Of a stretch of DNA of 7,059 nt, positions 4,339-7,059 are shown piece after piece. Each line of letters starts with the position of its first letter. Within the stretch, counting starts at the first letter, position 1. Origin of the DNA: CAYUUW01 sp964448005 (GTDB taxonomy: Bacteria > Patescibacteriota > Gracilibacteria > UM-FILTER-43-11). Made by a program: the position numbers and the translations under genes. The notes under the pieces are model-generated. The model did no database searches, had not been told where the DNA came from, and saw only the letters and a list, made by a program, of their open reading frames with translations. The DNA lies in assembly GCA_964448005.1 (NCBI GenBank), contig CAYUUW010000060.1, positions 1 to 7,059 on the forward strand, in the 5' to 3' direction.

Positions 4339-6606
4339 TTATCTTGCAATAGTTTTCCCCTTTTCTGCCATGTCAAAATCGATTAGATAAAGCTTGGGAA
4401 CTTCTTCTAAATTTACTTGACCGTCTTCATCCTCTTCAAAATAAATACAAAAGTTACTCCTATGAGCATGCCCATGTTGAATTTTTAGCTGATTAAGACC
4501 TTTTACAACAAGATCTACTGTTTCCAAGAGTTCCTTTTTATGGCTATCAGGGCAAATTCTTGTGTATTCATCCAAAGTCATTCCTAATACGCCTGCAACA
4601 ACATTAATTTTAGATTTATCCTTTCGGCTTATGTTAAAACTAAGAATTGGTTCTATGGGGACATAATCAAACCCTAAATTTTTCCAAATTTCCCAATTTT
4701 CGTAAGCTCTTTGCCAATAAGAGAAGGCGGTTGTTGAGATGTGGCGAATAATCACTTCATCTGTAAATTCTTTGCCAAGTGTGGTTAGTTCTGAGCCATT
4801 TTTTTTAAAATCTTTTCTTGCATCCGTTCTGGTGTCATGGTTTCTGTAAAGCACTTTATTGTGCTCGTGGGCAGCTTGACAATAGTCTTGTATTGCCTTT
4901 TTTCGCAACTCTTCTGGGACTGATCCTATTTCTAATTCCACCGCTTTTAGTAGTATGCCTTTATTCCATTGCCCTATATTGCCAAGAATGGTTTTTATTC
5001 TAATCATTGGTTCCTGACTCCAGATTTCAGCAAACTCTATCGGAAAAGTGTCCTGCGGGCACACCCTCTTTATTTCTAAAAGCATTTCTCCGCGCTTGGT
5101 TTCAGGGAGATTTGCCATTAGGGCAACAGCTGCGCTTTGAACCTCTCGCGATTGACTGACCTTAATCGCACTTAGGATAATTCCTGACCAGGAGCTTTGG
5201 GGAACCAGATCAATGTGAGCCAGAGCATTGACTCTGACTTTATCATCTCCATGATGAATTAAGCCAGTCAGAACATTTAATTTGACACCTTCGTCAAAAT
5301 CCTCTCTATAAATAGAGTCCCATACTACCATTTCAACGTCTATATCTTGTGTTTCGAGCAATGCAATAATTACAGGCAATAGTATTTTTTCTGGAAAGAT
5401 TTTTAACCACCCAGATAGATCATGGTTGAAAAATATACTCCCCTTTTTTATATTTCTTAAAATAGCTTCTAGCGGCCAGCTTCCTAATTTATGCATTTTT
5501 TTTAATGCAGCCATCATTAAGTACTCATCTTCAGATTCAGCCATTTTACGAATTATTCCAGGATCATAGTAATCGCTTGACATTGCCCAGTTATTTAATT
5601 CGTTTAGGGCAGCTAACATCGCATCTTTGTCATCAGATTGTAGTTTCTCCTTGACACCCTTCCAGTCCAATCCATCTTCTAGGTATTTTTTTTTGCAATG
5701 CTTTTCCAGGAATTTTAGAACATCCCTTTTTATAATTGGATCATCGGATTCCAGCTCTTCACAAACCACCTTTAGATTGAACATTTTATTTAGTAACCAC
5801 TCACTATCTATGGTCCTGAATGCAGCTAAAATCAAATCTTTATCGCTAGATTCCAGGCCTTTACGGACCACCTTTCGTTTTGATTCATCGCTTAATATTT
5901 CTGAGTCTATAAGCAAAATTAAATAAGCCAATACCTTAGAATCATTACTGTTTTGAGCCTTTTCATTAAAAATATCTCTTGCCCTATTTTTTTCCGCATA
6001 ATCCCTTATTAAAGATAGGGCCACTATTTGAATTGCAGCACTTGAAGATTCCACATACCCTAAGGATATAGCTAAAAGTTCTTCTTTACCTAAAAAATAG
6101 CGCGCTGTCTTAAGCGCACCCAGAACAATTTCTTCATTAGCTGATTCAAGCTTTCTCCTGATTATTGGGGCCATCCTTTCCTTGTCTTGGGTGTAGCGAG
6201 TAATAAGCTCAAGCATAGCCACTTGAATATCTTCATGCTGTGAATCTAAAGCCCATATAGCCAGTCTCTCTCTTTCTTTGGCATCTTCCAAATTTTCTAC
6301 TGCCCTTAGGGCAAGCCCTCGAACTTCTTTTTTATCTGAAATCAACCCCCCTCTTATTAAGTCTTCATCCAATTTGTAATTCCCATCCAATAAAGCAAAT
6401 GCCCTCTCTCTAGCAACATATGCTTCTAGCCTCTGTTTTGATTTAATATATCTACCAACTTGATCCTCAGAAACAGTCCTGCCTGGCAGGGCATACATAT
6501 GAAGATTGGCCGCAGTTTCAATTTCATAAACTGAGGAATAGTATTCATCATACTCAAAATCGCTTTCTAATTCAGCTCCTGATCTATTTTCAACCGAAAG
6601 GCTCAC
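4339..6606 (-). CDS. HEAT-repeat protein with C-terminal (pseudo)kinase-like domain
   Basis: A 755-aa soluble protein. After an acidic N-terminus (1-35), residues from about 85 to 500 form degenerate HEAT/ARM-type helical repeats with a recurring 'E-S-x-D-x-x-x-x-x-A-A-L' turn, as in LESSDKDLILAAF, LQSDDKDAMLAAL and AESEDEYLMMAAL. Residues about 610-755 look like a protein-kinase/APH fold. They include a possible beta-3 strand (EVIIRHIS), a long helix (YWQRAYENWEIW), a hinge-like NVVAGVLGMTLDEY (668-681), a catalytic loop HGHAHRSNF (711-719) and LIDFDMA (741-747). The usual HGD Asp is His713, N718 and the DFD Asp are kept, and the chain ends nine residues after the DFD motif, without activation segment or later helices. 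The start is GTG 6606 with no clear Shine-Dalgarno; the next Met is residue 37. It is much more AT-rich than its neighbours, suggesting acquisition. The function is unknown. Confidence 0.8.
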   Translation of the reverse strand: MSLSVENRSGAELESDFEYDEYYSSVYEIETAANLHMYALPGRTVSEDQVGRYIKSKQRLEAYVARERAFALLDGNYKLDEDLIRGGLISDKKEVRGLALRAVENLEDAKERERLAIWALDSQHEDIQVAMLELITRYTQDKERMAPIIRRKLESANEEIVLGALKTARYFLGKEELLAISLGYVESSSAAIQIVALSLIRDYAEKNRARDIFNEKAQNSNDSKVLAYLILLIDSEILSDESKRKVVRKGLESSDKDLILAAFRTIDSEWLLNKMFNLKVVCEELESDDPIIKRDVLKFLEKHCKKKYLEDGLDWKGVKEKLQSDDKDAMLAALNELNNWAMSSDYYDPGIIRKMAESEDEYLMMAALKKMHKLGSWPLEAILRNIKKGSIFFNHDLSGWLKIFPEKILLPVIIALLETQDIDVEMVVWDSIYREDFDEGVKLNVLTGLIHHGDDKVRVNALAHIDLVPQSSWSGIILSAIKVSQSREVQSAAVALMANLPETKRGEMLLEIKRVCPQDTFPIEFAEIWSQEPMIRIKTILGNIGQWNKGILLKAVELEIGSVPEELRKKAIQDYCQAAHEHNKVLYRNHDTRTDARKDFKKNGSELTTLGKEFTDEVIIRHISTTAFSYWQRAYENWEIWKNLGFDYVPIEPILSFNISRKDKSKINVVAGVLGMTLDEYTRICPDSHKKELLETVDLVVKGLNQLKIQHGHAHRSNFCIYFEEDEDGQVNLEEVPKLYLIDFDMAEKGKTIAR

Positions 6607-6623
6607 TACTTTTATTTATGATT

Positions 6624-6785
6624 TCATCCTTTTATTATAGCAAAATTTTCCTCAAAATTCAATGCTTCAAGGCAGACGCAGACCAATGATGGAGAAAAGC
6701 CAGAGGATGTGCTTCGCCCCTGATCAAGCCCCTTGCCTCCCTGCGCCTTGCGCGGCTCACCCTTCGCTTCTTCCTGTCTGCCCAT
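6624..6785 (-). CDS. Possible small ORF, 53 aa, unrecognised
   Basis: ATG at 6785-6783 opens a 53-residue frame ending at TGA 6626-6624. It starts MGRQEEAKGEPRKAQ, is rich in G, K, R and S in its first half and ends in SLVCVCLEALNFEENF... It has no Shine-Dalgarno, begins inside a hairpin loop and runs through the HEAT-gene promoter, so it may be only a chance frame through intergenic DNA. Otherwise, the 6607-6817 gap contains just the promoter and the + strand hairpin. Confidence 0.15.
   Translation of the reverse strand: MGRQEEAKGEPRKAQGGKGLDQGRSTSSGFSPSLVCVCLEALNFEENFAIIKG
6634..6662 (-). promoter_or_regulatory. Strong promoter for the HEAT/kinase-like gene
   Basis: Read on the minus strand: -35 TTGAAT (6662-6657), a 17-bp spacer (6656-6640) and a perfect -10 TATAAT (6639-6634) preceded by TGC, an extended -10. 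The spacer holds a direct repeat of AATTTTG and the palindrome AAAATTTT, a possible operator. The start site near 6627 leaves a leader of only about 20 nt before GTG 6606. An in-frame ATG at 6627 is cut off from GTG by TAA after three codons. Confidence 0.75.
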
Positions 6786-6811
6786 TCGGGCGTCAAGAAG
6801 CGAGGGTTTTT
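6761..6811 (+). terminator. Terminator-like long hairpin on the + strand
   Basis: CCTTCGCTTCTT (6761-6772) pairs with AAGAAGCGAGGG (6795-6806), 12 bp with one wobble. Inside the 22-nt loop GCCC/GGGC forms a second small hairpin. Five T residues (6807-6811) follow on the plus strand. Both flanking genes are on the minus strand, where the hairpin is preceded by an A-run and not followed by a T-run. It is therefore formally an orphan plus-strand terminator, or a repeat element. Confidence 0.45.
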
Positions 6812-6817
6812 CCTATC

Positions 6818-7059
6818 TTACTTTGTGTTGGCCGATAATCCCACCAGAAACCTCTCCGACTTCATCGGGCTGCTCAGCAGCGGGCGAATCAGGCTCTGCA
6901 GCAAGGCCCACACCTGCTCCTTCTGCTCCTGGCTCGGCGTGATTTTCACGATTTCCGCCAGAGGCTGGCTCTGCATGAAGCTGACCCATTTGACCAGGGC
7001 GGGGGAGAGGGGGCGAAAGGAGGGGGTGGGGGATTGGCTCAGGCTCACTTCCTCGGGAT
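6818..7059 (-). CDS. C-terminal part of an unrecognised protein (5' end outside window)
   Basis: An open frame enters from the right edge and ends at TAA (6820-6818), leaving 79 complete C-terminal residues. The frame stays open to the window edge, so the GTG at 7048 is not taken as the start. The visible part has a Ser/Pro-rich stretch (SLSQSPTPSFRPLSPALV) and then helical, Gln- and Leu-rich sequence (EQKEQVWALLQSLIRPLL), ending FLVGLSANTK. There is no motif I can assign and no strong hydrophobic segment. Its base composition is GC-rich, like the left half of the window and unlike the adjacent HEAT-repeat gene. The two minus-strand genes are about 210 bp apart, and the downstream one has its own promoter. 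Confidence 0.55.
   Translation of the reverse strand, partial: PEEVSLSQSPTPSFRPLSPALVKWVSFMQSQPLAEIVKITPSQEQKEQVWALLQSLIRPLLSSPMKSERFLVGLSANTK

Noticed and set aside
6665..6673. CAAGGCAGA, also found in tRNA-Gly (4085-4093), as an attachment-site remnant flanking the AT-rich island
   Set aside because: Nine bases is too short, the match does not run on to the tRNA 3' end, and no integrase gene is visible.
1..7059. Alternative genetic code with UGA as glycine
   Set aside because: TGA is the stop of dciA, the pilin gene and the ParB-like gene, in the expected places, and the Gly tRNA anticodon is GCC.
1..7059. CRISPR array, insertion sequence or recombinase gene
   Set aside because: No regularly spaced repeats beyond the 5' palindrome were seen, and no transposase or integrase motifs in any of the larger frames.

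Overview
The window looks like a chromosomal piece of a Candidate Phyla Radiation (Patescibacteria) bacterium. This is an inference. It rests on a very short VirB2/TrbC-like pilin protein of a kind common in that group, a standalone PolA-type 5'-3' exonuclease, a DciA-type (DUF721) helicase loader and compact gene spacing. TGA ends several genes here (dciA, the pilin gene, the ParB-like gene), so the UGA=Gly code of Gracilibacteria/Absconditabacteria does not apply.

Left part (1-1600, + strand): a heptad-patterned inverted repeat, then dciA-like, rpsP (ribosomal protein S16), khpA (KH-domain RNA chaperone) and a two-helix T4SS pilin-like gene. A good sigma70-type promoter (TTGACA, 17 bases, TAAACT) lies across the dciA stop codon and should drive rpsP-khpA, possibly with the pilin. 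The rimM-trmD-rplS genes that usually follow rpsP-khpA are not in the window.

Middle part (1600-4250): a minus-strand gene encodes only the C-terminal half of a GT5 glycogen/starch synthase, with key substrate-binding positions substituted. It is divergent from a standalone 5'-3' exonuclease (327 aa) that ends in a plausible sliding-clamp-binding motif, QMALF. The exonuclease is followed by a strong ribosome-binding site, a 9-codon mini-cistron and, overlapping its stop by ATGA, a ParB/sulfiredoxin-like protein. Then comes tRNA-Gly(GCC) with its own promoter, encoded CCA and an unusual A19/U56 pair in place of the near-universal G19-C56. A potentially structured stretch and a terminator-like hairpin follow it.

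Right part (4250-7059): a clearly AT-rich segment (for example 17 G/C in 5401-5460 against 38 G/C in 2881-2940) holds one large minus-strand gene. Its 755-aa product is a HEAT-repeat array ending in a kinase-like fold, with the catalytic-loop Asp replaced by His and almost nothing after the DFD motif. It has a strong extended -10 promoter. GC-rich sequence resumes at about 6660, with a + strand terminator-like hairpin, a possible 53-aa ORF and the C-terminal part of an unrecognised minus-strand gene that runs off the right end.

The best candidate for something undescribed is the AT-rich HEAT/pseudokinase gene beside the atypical tRNA-Gly. No multi-gene defence or mobile system can be demonstrated from the sequence alone.
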